Source of the DNA: JAAFIP01 sp963775085
GTDB lineage: Bacteria; Pseudomonadota; Gammaproteobacteria; Burkholderiales; Burkholderiaceae_C
Length of the DNA: 64,000 nucleotides
Direction: 5' to 3'
Assembly (NCBI GenBank): GCA_963775085.1
Contig: CAVZHO010000002.1
Location: forward strand, 992,001 to 1,056,000
Position 1 is the first letter of the stretch; each line of letters opens with the position of its first letter. Below the pieces are notes generated by a model. The model made no database searches. It had not been told where the DNA came from and was given only the letters and a program-made list of their open reading frames with translations. Below are positions 16,132-23,804 of this stretch, in pieces. The translations under genes were made by a program, and so were the position numbers.

Positions 16132-16914
16132 TTACTCGATCTTGGCTTTGTCCCGCATTTCTTTCTGGAAAGCGGCGAGTTTCTGCTGTACCAACTGCTG
16201 CGAAATTTGCGGCTTGATCTGCTCCAGCGGTGGCAGTTGCGCCTGGCGCACATCGTCCAGGCGGATGATGTGAAAACCAAACTGGCTCTTCACGGGAGCA
16301 TCTGTCATCTTGCCCTTGTCCAGCTTGGTCATGGCATCGGAAAACTCTTTGACGTAGCTGTTGGCGCTCGCCCAATCGAGGTCGCCGCCATTGGCGCCTG
16401 AGCCTGGGTCTTTGGAGTTTTTCTTGGCGATGTCGCCAAAATTGCCCCCCTTTTTAATATCGGCAATCAGCTTTTTAGCCTCGTCCTCACCCTCTACCAG
16501 GATGTGGCTGGCGCGGAACTCTTTGCCGCCGTTGGCTGCCGCAAACTTGTCGTACTCGGCCTTCACGTCGGCATCGGTGACGGGGTTTTTTTTCTGGAAG
16601 TCGGCAAACAAAGCGCGGATGAGGATGGCCTGGCGGGCCATTTCAAACTGCACCTTGTAGTCATCGGTGGCATCGATGCCGCGCTTTTGCGCCTCTTGCA
16701 TAAACACCTCGCGGTTGATCACCTCTTCTTTGATCTGTGCTTGCACCTCGGGGGTGATCGGCTGGCCTTGGCCCTGCGCCGCCACCTGCTTGGTCAGCGC
16801 TTCGACGCGGGCGGTGGGTACCGGCTTGCCATTGACGATGGCGACGTTTTGTGCCCAGACGCCGCTGCTGGCCAGCACCGCCAGTGCGAGGGTGGAAAGA
16901 AGTTGTTTTGTCAT
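16132..16914 (-). CDS. Periplasmic parvulin-type peptidyl-prolyl isomerase
   Basis: The 260-residue protein starts with a signal peptide (KQLLSTLALAVLASSGVWAQ), followed by a helical SurA-like chaperone segment and a parvulin (PpiC) domain from about residue 135. Motifs seen are RASHILVEGEDEAKKL, KKNSKDPGSGANGGDLDW and FGFHIIRLDD. It helps fold outer-membrane and secreted proteins. It is the last gene of the selO-msrB-yciB-bolA run on this strand. A dispersed repeat lies directly before its ribosome site. Confidence 0.93.
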   Translation of the reverse strand: MTKQLLSTLALAVLASSGVWAQNVAIVNGKPVPTARVEALTKQVAAQGQGQPITPEVQAQIKEEVINREVFMQEAQKRGIDATDDYKVQFEMARQAILIRALFADFQKKNPVTDADVKAEYDKFAAANGGKEFRASHILVEGEDEAKKLIADIKKGGNFGDIAKKNSKDPGSGANGGDLDWASANSYVKEFSDAMTKLDKGKMTDAPVKSQFGFHIIRLDDVRQAQLPPLEQIKPQISQQLVQQKLAAFQKEMRDKAKIE

Positions 16915-16920
16915 GGTTTC

Positions 16921-16982
16921 CCTTTAAAAATAAGCTGAAGTCCCTGTAAGGTGGACGTTAGTAGCTACGATAATGATAGTGT
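16921..16982 (-). repeat. Dispersed small palindromic repeat, copy 3 (5' region of the parvulin gene)
   Basis: On the minus strand it reads ATCGTAGCTACTAACGTCC, then TTACAGGGACTTCAGC and TTATTTTTA, running directly into the AAAGGGAAACC ribosome site. The untranslated leader of the parvulin gene is therefore made of repeat sequence. Confidence 0.65.
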
Positions 16983-17064
16983 ACCCGATCACACAGGAAT
17001 AGAGGACATCCCCGAGCACAAAGTTCCGTCCTGCGCCATCCCTTTACGGGGCAGATACACCAGA

Positions 17065-17349
17065 CTAAGGTGTTGGCTGCAAAGCCTCGACCTCAATCGC
17101 CAATGCATGCAAACCCTGCGCCAGAAATCCTTGGCACGCATCATACACAAGCCGGTGCTGGGCTACCCGTGATTTTCCTGCAAACAGTGGCGATGCGATG
17201 CGCACCCGCAGATGCGTGCCCACACCGCTGCCATCCGGGTTGCCCGCATGGCCCGCGTGCGAGGCGGACTCGTCAATCACCTGCACCTGGGCAGTTGCCA
17301 GCACATTGCGCAGGTGCAGCTCTACCGTTGCAGCATTGGCCGGGCTCAT
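17065..17349 (-). CDS. bolA: BolA-family protein
   Basis: The 94-residue protein has the BolA fold pattern: an N-terminal helix (ATVELHLRNVL), a central strand with the GTHLRVRIASPLFAG loop, and RVAQHRLVYDACQ in the C-terminal helix region, carrying the conserved His. BolA proteins partner with monothiol glutaredoxins in Fe-S cluster handling and affect cell shape under stress. Its start overlaps the end of yciB by four bases. Confidence 0.93.
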   Translation of the reverse strand: MSPANAATVELHLRNVLATAQVQVIDESASHAGHAGNPDGSGVGTHLRVRIASPLFAGKSRVAQHRLVYDACQGFLAQGLHALAIEVEALQPTP

Positions 17350-17894
17350 GGGCTGGCTCCTTCATCGTCGCTGGGTTGCAGGTATTTGGCGATGTAGAGG
17401 CCCTGAGCCACCAAAAACACCAGCGGGAAGGCATAGCCCCAGATCTTGAAATCAACCCATTGCTCGGTGGTGTAGTAGTAGGCTACATAGGCATTGAGCG
17501 CGGCCATGAACAGGCTGTACACCACCCAGGCCGCTGTCAGCTTGCGCCATACCCCCTCAGGCAGGTGCAACTGGCCACCCAGCATCATTTTGAGAAAATT
17601 CTTCTTGAAAAACCACAGGGCAATGCCCAGCGTGAGGCCCATAAAGGTATACAGCACCGTCGGTTTGATTTTGATAAACCGCTCATCGTGAAAGCCCAAC
17701 GTGAGCGCGCCAAAGCCCAGCACCAAAGCCAGTGTCACCTTGTGCATGGTTTGCAGGCGACCGTCCATTTTGTACAGGATCGCCATCTGCACCACCGTAG
17801 CGGCCATGATGACCCCGGTAGCCACGTAAATGTTGTAGGCCTTGTAGGCACCGAAAAACAGCAGGATGGGGAGAAAGTCTAAAAGTTGTTTCAT
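17346..17894 (-). CDS. yciB: Inner-membrane septation protein YciB
   Basis: A 182-residue protein with five or six membrane segments and the characteristic opening MKQLLDFLPILLFFGAYK. It is the intracellular septation protein A/YciB family, linked to cell-envelope assembly and cell division. It is followed by bolA with a four-base overlap and preceded by msrB 37 bases upstream, an order shared by many Burkholderiales. Confidence 0.96.
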   Translation of the reverse strand: MKQLLDFLPILLFFGAYKAYNIYVATGVIMAATVVQMAILYKMDGRLQTMHKVTLALVLGFGALTLGFHDERFIKIKPTVLYTFMGLTLGIALWFFKKNFLKMMLGGQLHLPEGVWRKLTAAWVVYSLFMAALNAYVAYYYTTEQWVDFKIWGYAFPLVFLVAQGLYIAKYLQPSDDEGASP

Positions 17895-17931
17895 GCGGGG
17901 TTGATGGCGTGGGGGCAGGGGAGGGAGTGGA

Positions 17932-18342
17932 TCAAGCAGGTTTGAATTCTAGCGAAGCCGAGTTCATGCAGTAGCGCAGGCCCGTGGGTGCCGGGCCATC
18001 CGGGAATACATGGCCCATATGTGCGCCGCAGTCGGCGCAGTGCACTTCGGTGCGCTTCATGAACAGATAGCCGTCCACCTTCTCGCCCACGGCCTGGGCA
18101 TCCAGGGGTTTGAAAAAGCTCGGCCAGCCGGTGCCGCTGTCAAACTTGGTGGCCGAATCAAACAGCGGCTTGCCGCAGCAAATGCAATGGTAGGTGCCCG
18201 CTGCCTTGTTGCCTTCGAGCTTACCCGTAAAGGCACGTTCGGTGGCTTCGTGGCGCGTCACGTCAAAGGCCAGGGGCTCGGCATTTTTTGCTGCCAAGGC
18301 GGCGCGCCATTCGTCGTCGGTTTTGGTGATTTTGGTAGTCAT
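17932..18342 (-). CDS. msrB: Peptide-methionine (R)-S-oxide reductase MsrB
   Basis: Reduces the R form of methionine sulfoxide in proteins. The 136-residue protein has the two zinc CxxC pairs (CICCG and CADCG), the FDSGTGWPSF motif and the catalytic cysteine in RYCMNSASL. Length is normal. It lies 11 bases after selO in the same direction, so the two probably share a transcript, which fits a shared link with oxidative stress. Confidence 0.97.
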   Translation of the reverse strand: MTTKITKTDDEWRAALAAKNAEPLAFDVTRHEATERAFTGKLEGNKAAGTYHCICCGKPLFDSATKFDSGTGWPSFFKPLDAQAVGEKVDGYLFMKRTEVHCADCGAHMGHVFPDGPAPTGLRYCMNSASLEFKPA

Positions 18343-18353
18343 GGTGGGTTATC

Positions 18354-19811
18354 TCAAGAAGAACACGATATTTCAATACGACTGGCCCAATCGGGCGGAA
18401 ATGCAGCATACGCCTCCATTCCGCTTTGCGCTGCATAGGGGGCTTGCAGCAGGTTTAACAAGCGTTCGACTTCGGAAAAGTCTTTTTGTTTCGCTTTTTG
18501 GATGGCCTGTTCGCCCAAATGGTTACGCAGCACGTACACCGGGTTACTTTTTTGCATCAAATCGGCCATGGGTCCACGCTCCCTGGACGTAATGCGCTCT
18601 GAAAATGCTAGCAACCAGGCATCCCAGGACTGGCGGTCTAAAAACAGGTCGCGCACCGGCTCCCAGTCATTGCTGCGGATGCTGGTAGTCATGCGGCTCC
18701 AGAAGATGGTGTAGTCCACCTTGTTTTGCGCCAGCAGTTTCAGGATGCCTTCAATCAACGCCTTGTCGCCTATCTCGCTGCCCTCCAAACCCAGTTTATG
18801 GCGCATGCGCATCTCCAGCTGCTCGGGGAAGATGGTTTTGAACGGCTCCAGCGCGGCCAAGGCCTCGTCTTGCTCACCCTTTTCGTTGATCAAGGGCAAC
18901 AGGGCTTGCCCTAAGCAAAACAGGTTCCAGTAGGCGATGTTGGGCTGGCGGTGGTAGCTGTAGCGGCCCTGCTCGTCGCTGTGGTTGCAGACGTGGGCAG
19001 GGTCAAACACATCCAGAAACTGGAACGGGCCGTAATCAATGGTGAGGCCCAGAATGCTCATGTTGTCGGTATTCATCACCCCATGGCAAAAGCCCACTGC
19101 CTGCCACTGCGCCACCATGATGGCGGTGCGCTCGCTCACGGCCTCCAACAGGGCGGCATAGGGGTTGCGGGCCTGTGCGCAGGCGGGATAGTAGCGACGG
19201 ATCACATAGTCTGCCAAGGCTTTGAGCTCGGTGTGCTGCCCGCTGTAGGAGAAATGCTCAAAATGCCCAAAGCGGATAAAGCTGGGCGCGCAGCGGGTGA
19301 CCACGGCTGCCGTCTCGACTTCTTCACGCCGCACCGGCTGGTCAGAGCCGGTCACGCACAGTGCCCGGGTGGTCGGGATGCCCAGCGCGTGCATGGCCTC
19401 GGAACATAAAAATTCGCGGATGGAGCTGCGCAGCACCGCGCGGCCATCGCCCATGCGCGAGTAAGGCGTGAGGCCCGCGCCTTTGAGTTGCACTTCCCAA
19501 CCCTGACCGTCGGGGGCTGTAAGTTCGCCCAGTAAAATCGCCCGCCCATCGCCCAGTTGCCCCGCCCACTGGCCAAACTGGTGCCCACTGTAGACACTGG
19601 CCAGCGGCTGGGAGCCTGCCAGCAGCGCATTGCCCGTTAGGGTTTGCAGCGCTTCGCTGGACTCCATCCAAGCGTCGGACAAGCCCAGTTCTCGCGCCAT
19701 AGCGCGGCTGCGGCCTACCCAGTAGGGCGCAGGCAGAGGCTGTGGCTGCAGGGCAGTAAAAAAGGTGCCGCCCATTTGGGCAAAGCTGTGGTGAAGAGGC
19801 AAAAGTTGCAT
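18354..19811 (-). CDS. selO: SelO/YdiU protein adenylyltransferase (AMPylase)
   Basis: Pseudokinase-fold enzyme that transfers AMP from ATP to Ser/Thr/Tyr residues of proteins in redox control. I start at the ATG giving MQLLPLHHSFAQ (485 residues, usual length); the frame upstream to 19976 only reads through an unrelated hairpin repeat. Seen: the GQLGDGRA glycine-rich segment, QLKGAGLTPYSRMGDGRAV in two parts, HGVMNTDNMS and the DYGPFQFLD metal-binding motif. The protein ends in Cys-Ser-Ser, the position of selenocysteine in animal SelO. It leads an operon with msrB. Confidence 0.96.
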   Translation of the reverse strand: MQLLPLHHSFAQMGGTFFTALQPQPLPAPYWVGRSRAMARELGLSDAWMESSEALQTLTGNALLAGSQPLASVYSGHQFGQWAGQLGDGRAILLGELTAPDGQGWEVQLKGAGLTPYSRMGDGRAVLRSSIREFLCSEAMHALGIPTTRALCVTGSDQPVRREEVETAAVVTRCAPSFIRFGHFEHFSYSGQHTELKALADYVIRRYYPACAQARNPYAALLEAVSERTAIMVAQWQAVGFCHGVMNTDNMSILGLTIDYGPFQFLDVFDPAHVCNHSDEQGRYSYHRQPNIAYWNLFCLGQALLPLINEKGEQDEALAALEPFKTIFPEQLEMRMRHKLGLEGSEIGDKALIEGILKLLAQNKVDYTIFWSRMTTSIRSNDWEPVRDLFLDRQSWDAWLLAFSERITSRERGPMADLMQKSNPVYVLRNHLGEQAIQKAKQKDFSEVERLLNLLQAPYAAQSGMEAYAAFPPDWASRIEISCSS

Positions 19812-19911
19812 GCGGCTATTGTCGCATTCTGAAGTAGGGCGCTCATCCATCCACCTTTTCGCCCGAAGGGCGGTGGTGCTTGATGAGCCAATCTGCACTT
19901 GCCTGGACCTC
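19812..19911. other. Upstream region of selO
   Basis: No gene. It presumably holds the selO promoter. A small hairpin CGCCCGAAGGGCG sits at about 19860-19872, and the first long hairpin repeat begins just beyond. Confidence 0.35.
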
Positions 19912-20115
19912 GCGGCTTCGCGGCAAAGCCTGCCCCATGGCCATGCGCCCCAGGGCAGCGGCCCTTCGGGAAGCATCTACAGTACTCGAAATGGGGGAAA
20001 TTTAGAAACTCGCCTACGGCTCAAACATCTAAATTTCTTATCCCCATTTCTGCGTGCTTCGAGCCCGCAGCCCTCATCGGGGCGCATAGCCATGGGGCAG
20101 GTTTTGCCGCGAGCA
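19912..20115 (-). repeat. Long hairpin repeat, type H, copy 1
   Basis: Nearly the whole 204 bases fold back on themselves. The outer arms of 34 bases (19918-19951 and 20079-20112; TCGCGGCAAAGCCTGCCCCA then TGGCCATGCGCCCC) have two mismatches. Inside come GGGCAGCGGCCCTTCGGGAAGC/TGCTTCGAGCCCGCAG-like arms and the pair GAAATGGGGG/CCCCATTTC. The tip has AACTCGCCTACGGCTC. No protein frame is credible. A second copy of the same design lies 145 bases away in opposite orientation. Confidence 0.75.
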
Positions 20116-20165
20116 TGGCGTATTGAGTTTGCATAGATTTCAGACCGTGCGATGCGCTTTTTAAC

Positions 20166-20226
20166 AATCAAATAGCCGAATAGTCCCCGTCCCCTGGGCG
20201 TAAGCAGCTACAAAATAGATAGTAAC
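20166..20226 (-). repeat. Dispersed small palindromic repeat, copy 4 (between the two hairpins)
   Basis: On the minus strand it reads TTTTGTAGCTGCTTACGCCC, then GGGGACGGGGACTATTCGGC. It sits exactly in the space between the two long hairpin repeats. Confidence 0.65.
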
Positions 20227-20257
20227 CAAGCTCGCAAGAAACCTCAGCCCAGTGAGA

Positions 20258-20460
20258 GCGCGCGGCGCAGGCGATATGCCTGTGCCACCCAATAAGAGCA
20301 CCGGGCTCGAAGCGCGCAAGAATGTGGGATCAGAAACGGCGGCTGTCTGAGGGCGTAGCCCGAGTTCCGCCGTTTCCCCACATTCTGAGCACTGCAGATG
20401 CTCCGCCGAAGGGGCCGGTGCTCGGGTGGCATAGGCATAGCGCCTGCGTCGTGCGCGCAG
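20258..20460 (+). repeat. Long hairpin repeat, type H, copy 2 (inverted relative to copy 1)
   Basis: The outer arms contain GCGCAGGCGATATGCCTGTG and CACCC, mirrored by GGGTGGCATAGGCATAGCGCC. The inner arms are AGAATGTGGG / CCCCACATTCT and AAACGGCGG / CCGCCGTTT. The tip reads GAGGGCGTAGCCCGAGTTC; its reverse complement (GAACTCGGGCTACGCCCTC) resembles the tip of copy 1 (AACTCGCCTACGGCTC). Size and nested layout also match copy 1, while the arm sequences differ, so the pairing is kept by compensating changes. Confidence 0.7.
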
Positions 20461-20512
20461 CTGGTGAACAGTGAAAAACCTCGCTCGCAATCTTGAGCAA
20501 GGTAGCCAAAAT

Positions 20513-21661
20513 CTATCCCCGCAACACCGCACTATCGCTCAGCATCTGCGCATACTCCTCCCGCGTAGCAATGCGCGGGTTCATCTTGTGGCAGTGGTCG
20601 GCCATGGCGCCGTCGATGATGCGTTCGTAGTCTGCCGTGGTCACGCCCATGGCGGCCAGGCCGCTGGGCAGGCCCAATCGCCGCGTCATGTCGGCCAGGG
20701 CTGGGGCTACATCGGTGCCCGAAGTCAAACCCATGGCCTGGGCCATGCGGGTTAGGCGGTCTTCTTTTTGCACCGACTCGGCGGGCGCGTTAAAGCGCAC
20801 TACGGCAGGTAAAAACATCGCGTTCAGGGTGCCGTGGTGCAGGCGCGGGTTGACGCCGCCCAGGCTGTGACTAAGCGAATGCACGCAGCCCAGGCCCTTT
20901 TGGAAGGCCATCGCGCCCTGCATGGAGGCGCTCATCAGGTTCAGGCGGGCTTCCTTGTCGGCGCCGTTTTTAGTCGCGCGCTCGATATGGCTCCAGCCCC
21001 GGCGCAGGCCGTCGATGGCGATGCCGTCGGCGGGCGGGTTAAACGGCGCGGCCATAAAGGTTTCCATGCAGTGCGCTATGGCGTCCATGCCGGTGGCAGC
21101 CGTGAGCAGGGGCGGCAGGCCCAGGGTGAGTTCGGGGTCGCAAATGGCGGTTTTGGGCACCAGGTGCCAGCTGTGAAAGCCCACTTTGCGGCCATCGTCC
21201 AGGATCAAAATCGCGCCACGCGCTACCTCGCTGCCGGTGCCGCTGGTGGTGGGCACGGCGATCAGGGGGCACACGGCCTCGGTAATCTTCGGCGAGCCGC
21301 CTTCGATGGTGGCATAGGTTTTAAGCGGCCCTGGGTGCGTGGCCAAAATGGCGATACCTTTGGCGCAGTCGATGGAGCTGCCGCCGCCCACCGCCACCAG
21401 GCCATCGCACAGCCCGGCCTTGTACGCAGCTACGCCTGCGCGCACCGCGGCCTCGGTGGGGTTGGAGGGTACTTGGTCAAAAATGGCGTGGGGCGTGCTA
21501 CCCAGGGCGGCCACGGCTTTGTCCACAATGCCTGCGGCCCGAACGCCCGCGTCGGTGACGATCAGCGGGCGGCTGATGCCTACCCGCTGGCACTCGGCTT
21601 TCAATAGGGCAATAGCGCCGTAGTCAAACTGGATTTGGGTGATGTAGTAGATGAGTGCCAT
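20513..21661 (-). CDS. Iron-containing alcohol dehydrogenase
   Basis: A 382-residue group III (iron-containing) dehydrogenase that oxidises alcohols or reduces aldehydes with NAD(P). Seen: the GGGSSIDCAKG nucleotide-binding motif, PTTSGTGSE, and metal ligands in DAIAHCMETF, VHSLSHSLGG and LHHGTLNA. The substrate cannot be read; relatives act on 4-hydroxybutyrate, maleylacetate or simple alcohols. The gene is divergent from the esterase gene, with tandem repeats in the shared upstream region. Confidence 0.93.
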   Translation of the reverse strand: MALIYYITQIQFDYGAIALLKAECQRVGISRPLIVTDAGVRAAGIVDKAVAALGSTPHAIFDQVPSNPTEAAVRAGVAAYKAGLCDGLVAVGGGSSIDCAKGIAILATHPGPLKTYATIEGGSPKITEAVCPLIAVPTTSGTGSEVARGAILILDDGRKVGFHSWHLVPKTAICDPELTLGLPPLLTAATGMDAIAHCMETFMAAPFNPPADGIAIDGLRRGWSHIERATKNGADKEARLNLMSASMQGAMAFQKGLGCVHSLSHSLGGVNPRLHHGTLNAMFLPAVVRFNAPAESVQKEDRLTRMAQAMGLTSGTDVAPALADMTRRLGLPSGLAAMGVTTADYERIIDGAMADHCHKMNPRIATREEYAQMLSDSAVLRG

Positions 21662-21745
21662 GGTGGGTGCAAGGAAAGAAGGGTTGGAAGCGTTGTACGA
21701 TTAGCCTGCCCTACTGTAGCGTGCTCACCGGGCCTTGTCTGTCAC

Positions 21746-21798
21746 GTAGTTATCTAAAACCCCTACGGTAGTTATCTAAAACCCCTACGGTAGTTATC
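21746..21798. repeat. Tandem 22-bp direct repeats between divergent genes
   Basis: The unit starts GTAGTTATCTAAAACCCC and ends TACG. Two perfect units (21746-21767, 21768-21789) are followed by the first 9 bases of a third. Each unit begins CGTAG/GTAG and ends CTACG, so the boundaries are themselves inverted. The array lies between the divergent alcohol dehydrogenase and esterase genes, 11 bases before the esterase start, where a regulator could bind. Confidence 0.75.
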
Positions 21799-21808
21799 AA
21801 CAACCCTT

Positions 21809-22777
21809 ATGCCCAATTCATCACCTTACCCCGCCCCCAGTGCGCTGACCCCCGCCATGCGCGGTGTGCTGGAGCGCATGCAACGCGCCGGCTATCCGCC
21901 GCTGCATACCTTAAGCCCGCCAGAGGCGCGCGCCGCCTATGCCAAGGGGTGCGACGTGCTGGAGGTGCCGCGTGCCAGCCTGGCGCGGGTGCAAGACTTC
22001 ACCGTTCCCGCCCGCGATGGCGCAGCGCTACCCGCTCGGTTGTACGCCGCCTCGCACGCCGTGCTGCCGGTGCTGCTGTACCTGCACGGCGGCGGCTTCA
22101 CCATTGGCAGTGTGCAAACGCATGATATTTTGTGCCGCGAGCTGGCGCGCCTGTCGGGCGCGGCGGTGCTGTCGCTGGACTACCGCCTGGCACCTGAATA
22201 TGCGTTCCCCACCGCCGTGCATGATGCCTGGGACACCTTGCAGTGGCTGGCCGGGCAGGGCGCGGCGCTGGGCCTGGACACCACCCGCCTGGCCGTGGGC
22301 GGCGACAGCGCTGGCGGTACGCTGGCAGCCGTGTGCGCCCTGATGGCGCGCGATGTCGGCCTGCCCTTGGCGTTGCAACTGCTGATCTACCCAGGCTGCG
22401 CTGCCTATGCCGACACGCCCTCGCACCACCGCTACGCGCAGGGCTACGTGCTGGACGCAGCCAGCGTGGCGTATTTCTTTGCCCAGTACATGCCCGACCA
22501 CGGCCAGCGCGAAGACTGGCGCTTTGCCCCCTGCAACGCCGCCGACCACAGCGGCCTGGCCCCCGCCTGGATCGGCCTGGCCGAGTGCGACCCGCTGGTG
22601 GACGAGGGCATGGGCTACGGTGATGCGCTACGCGCCGCCGGTGGGGCGGTGGAGCTTGAAATTTACCGGGGCGTCACCCACGAGTTCATTAAAATGGGCC
22701 GCGCCATCCCCGAGGCGCTGCAGGCACACCAGCATGCCAGCGCCGCCATCCGGCGAGCTTTCCATTTACCGCATTGA
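21809..22777 (+). CDS. Alpha/beta-hydrolase of the hormone-sensitive-lipase family
   Basis: The 322-residue protein has the oxyanion-hole motif YLHGGGF, the nucleophile elbow GGDSAGG, the acid in ECDPLVDEG and the histidine in THEFIKMG. These define the HSL/family IV esterases, which split short-chain carboxyl esters. No signal peptide, so it acts in the cytoplasm. The thioesterase-GNAT gene starts 10 bases after its stop. Divergent to the iron alcohol dehydrogenase. Confidence 0.94.
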   Translation: MPNSSPYPAPSALTPAMRGVLERMQRAGYPPLHTLSPPEARAAYAKGCDVLEVPRASLARVQDFTVPARDGAALPARLYAASHAVLPVLLYLHGGGFTIGSVQTHDILCRELARLSGAAVLSLDYRLAPEYAFPTAVHDAWDTLQWLAGQGAALGLDTTRLAVGGDSAGGTLAAVCALMARDVGLPLALQLLIYPGCAAYADTPSHHRYAQGYVLDAASVAYFFAQYMPDHGQREDWRFAPCNAADHSGLAPAWIGLAECDPLVDEGMGYGDALRAAGGAVELEIYRGVTHEFIKMGRAIPEALQAHQHASAAIRRAFHLPH

Positions 22778-22787
22778 ATCAATCACC

Positions 22788-23677
22788 ATGGCCGACAGCA
22801 GCACCATCACCCGCCAGAGTTTCCGATTTTTCCACCGCCTGCGGGTGCGCTGGGCCGAGGTGGACATGCAAAAAATTGTCTTCAATGGCCACTACCTGAT
22901 GTACTTTGATACCGCCATTGCCGACTACTGGCGCGCGCTGGCGCTGCCCTATGAGGAGACCATGCACCAGCTGTGCGGCGACCTGTATGTGAAGAAAGCC
23001 ACACTCGAATACTTTGCCTCGGCGCGCTACGACGACACGCTGGATATCGGCCTGCGCTGCGGCCGCGTGGGCAACTCGTCCATCACCTTTACCGGCGGCA
23101 TTTTTGCCGGTGACAAACTGCTGGTCACTTGTGAGCTAGTCTACGTCTATGCCGACCCCGTCAGTCAAACCTCGCGCCCGGTGCCGCAGGTGCTGCGCGA
23201 GCTGTTTGCGGCCTTTGAGGCGGGCGAGGCCATGACGCGCCTGGTGGTGGGCGACTGGCAGGCGCTGGGCAGCGATGCAGGCCGGGTGCGCAAGGAGGTG
23301 TTTGTGCAGGAGCAAGGCATCCCCGAGAGCGAGGAATGGGACGTGCAGGATGCCACTGCCGTGCATGCCGTGGTGTACAACCGTCTGAACCTGCCCCTGG
23401 CCACCGGGCGGTTGCTGGTGGGCGCTGCCAGAGCAGGGCGTGCAAGTGGGCAAGATCGGCCGCATGGCGGCCAAGCGGGTGCTGCGCGGCTGCGCACTTG
23501 GGGCGCAGCGTGCTGGATGCCTTGGTTCAGCGGGCCGCAAGCAGGGGCGACACGCTGGTGCTGCTGCACGCCCAGCGCAGCGCGGCGGGCTTTTATGCCA
23601 AGGCGGGGTTTACGGAACGCGGTGCGCCTTATGACGAGGTGGGCATTGCGCACATCGACATGGTGAAAGCGCTTTAG
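22788..23677 (+). pseudogene. Thioesterase (4HBT/YbgC type)-GNAT fusion with two frameshifts
   Basis: Residues 1-145 form an intact hot-dog thioesterase (VRWAEVDMQKIVFNGHYLMY with the catalytic Asp in EVD, and FTGGIFAGDKLL). A GNAT domain follows (MTRLVVGDWQ, RKEVFVQEQGIPESEEWD) and breaks at about 23416-23425: the frame must shift to read LPEQGVQVGKIGRMA, and again at about 23486 to read HLGRSVLDALVQRA to the stop at 23677. Both shifts are explained by one extra base each. Read straight, the frame ends at 23666 with nonsense. The first domain may still work. Sequencing error is the alternative. Confidence 0.75.
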
Positions 23678-23804
23678 GTATCCAGCCCAGCATAATTCCT
23701 TGGTGCTGGAAAGGCTAAAAACCGCCCTTAAACCAGCGACAATAGCGGGTTAATGTTAATTTATTCGGGGCAGCGGCCAAACGGTGCTGCCTCTACAGGT
23801 TTTT

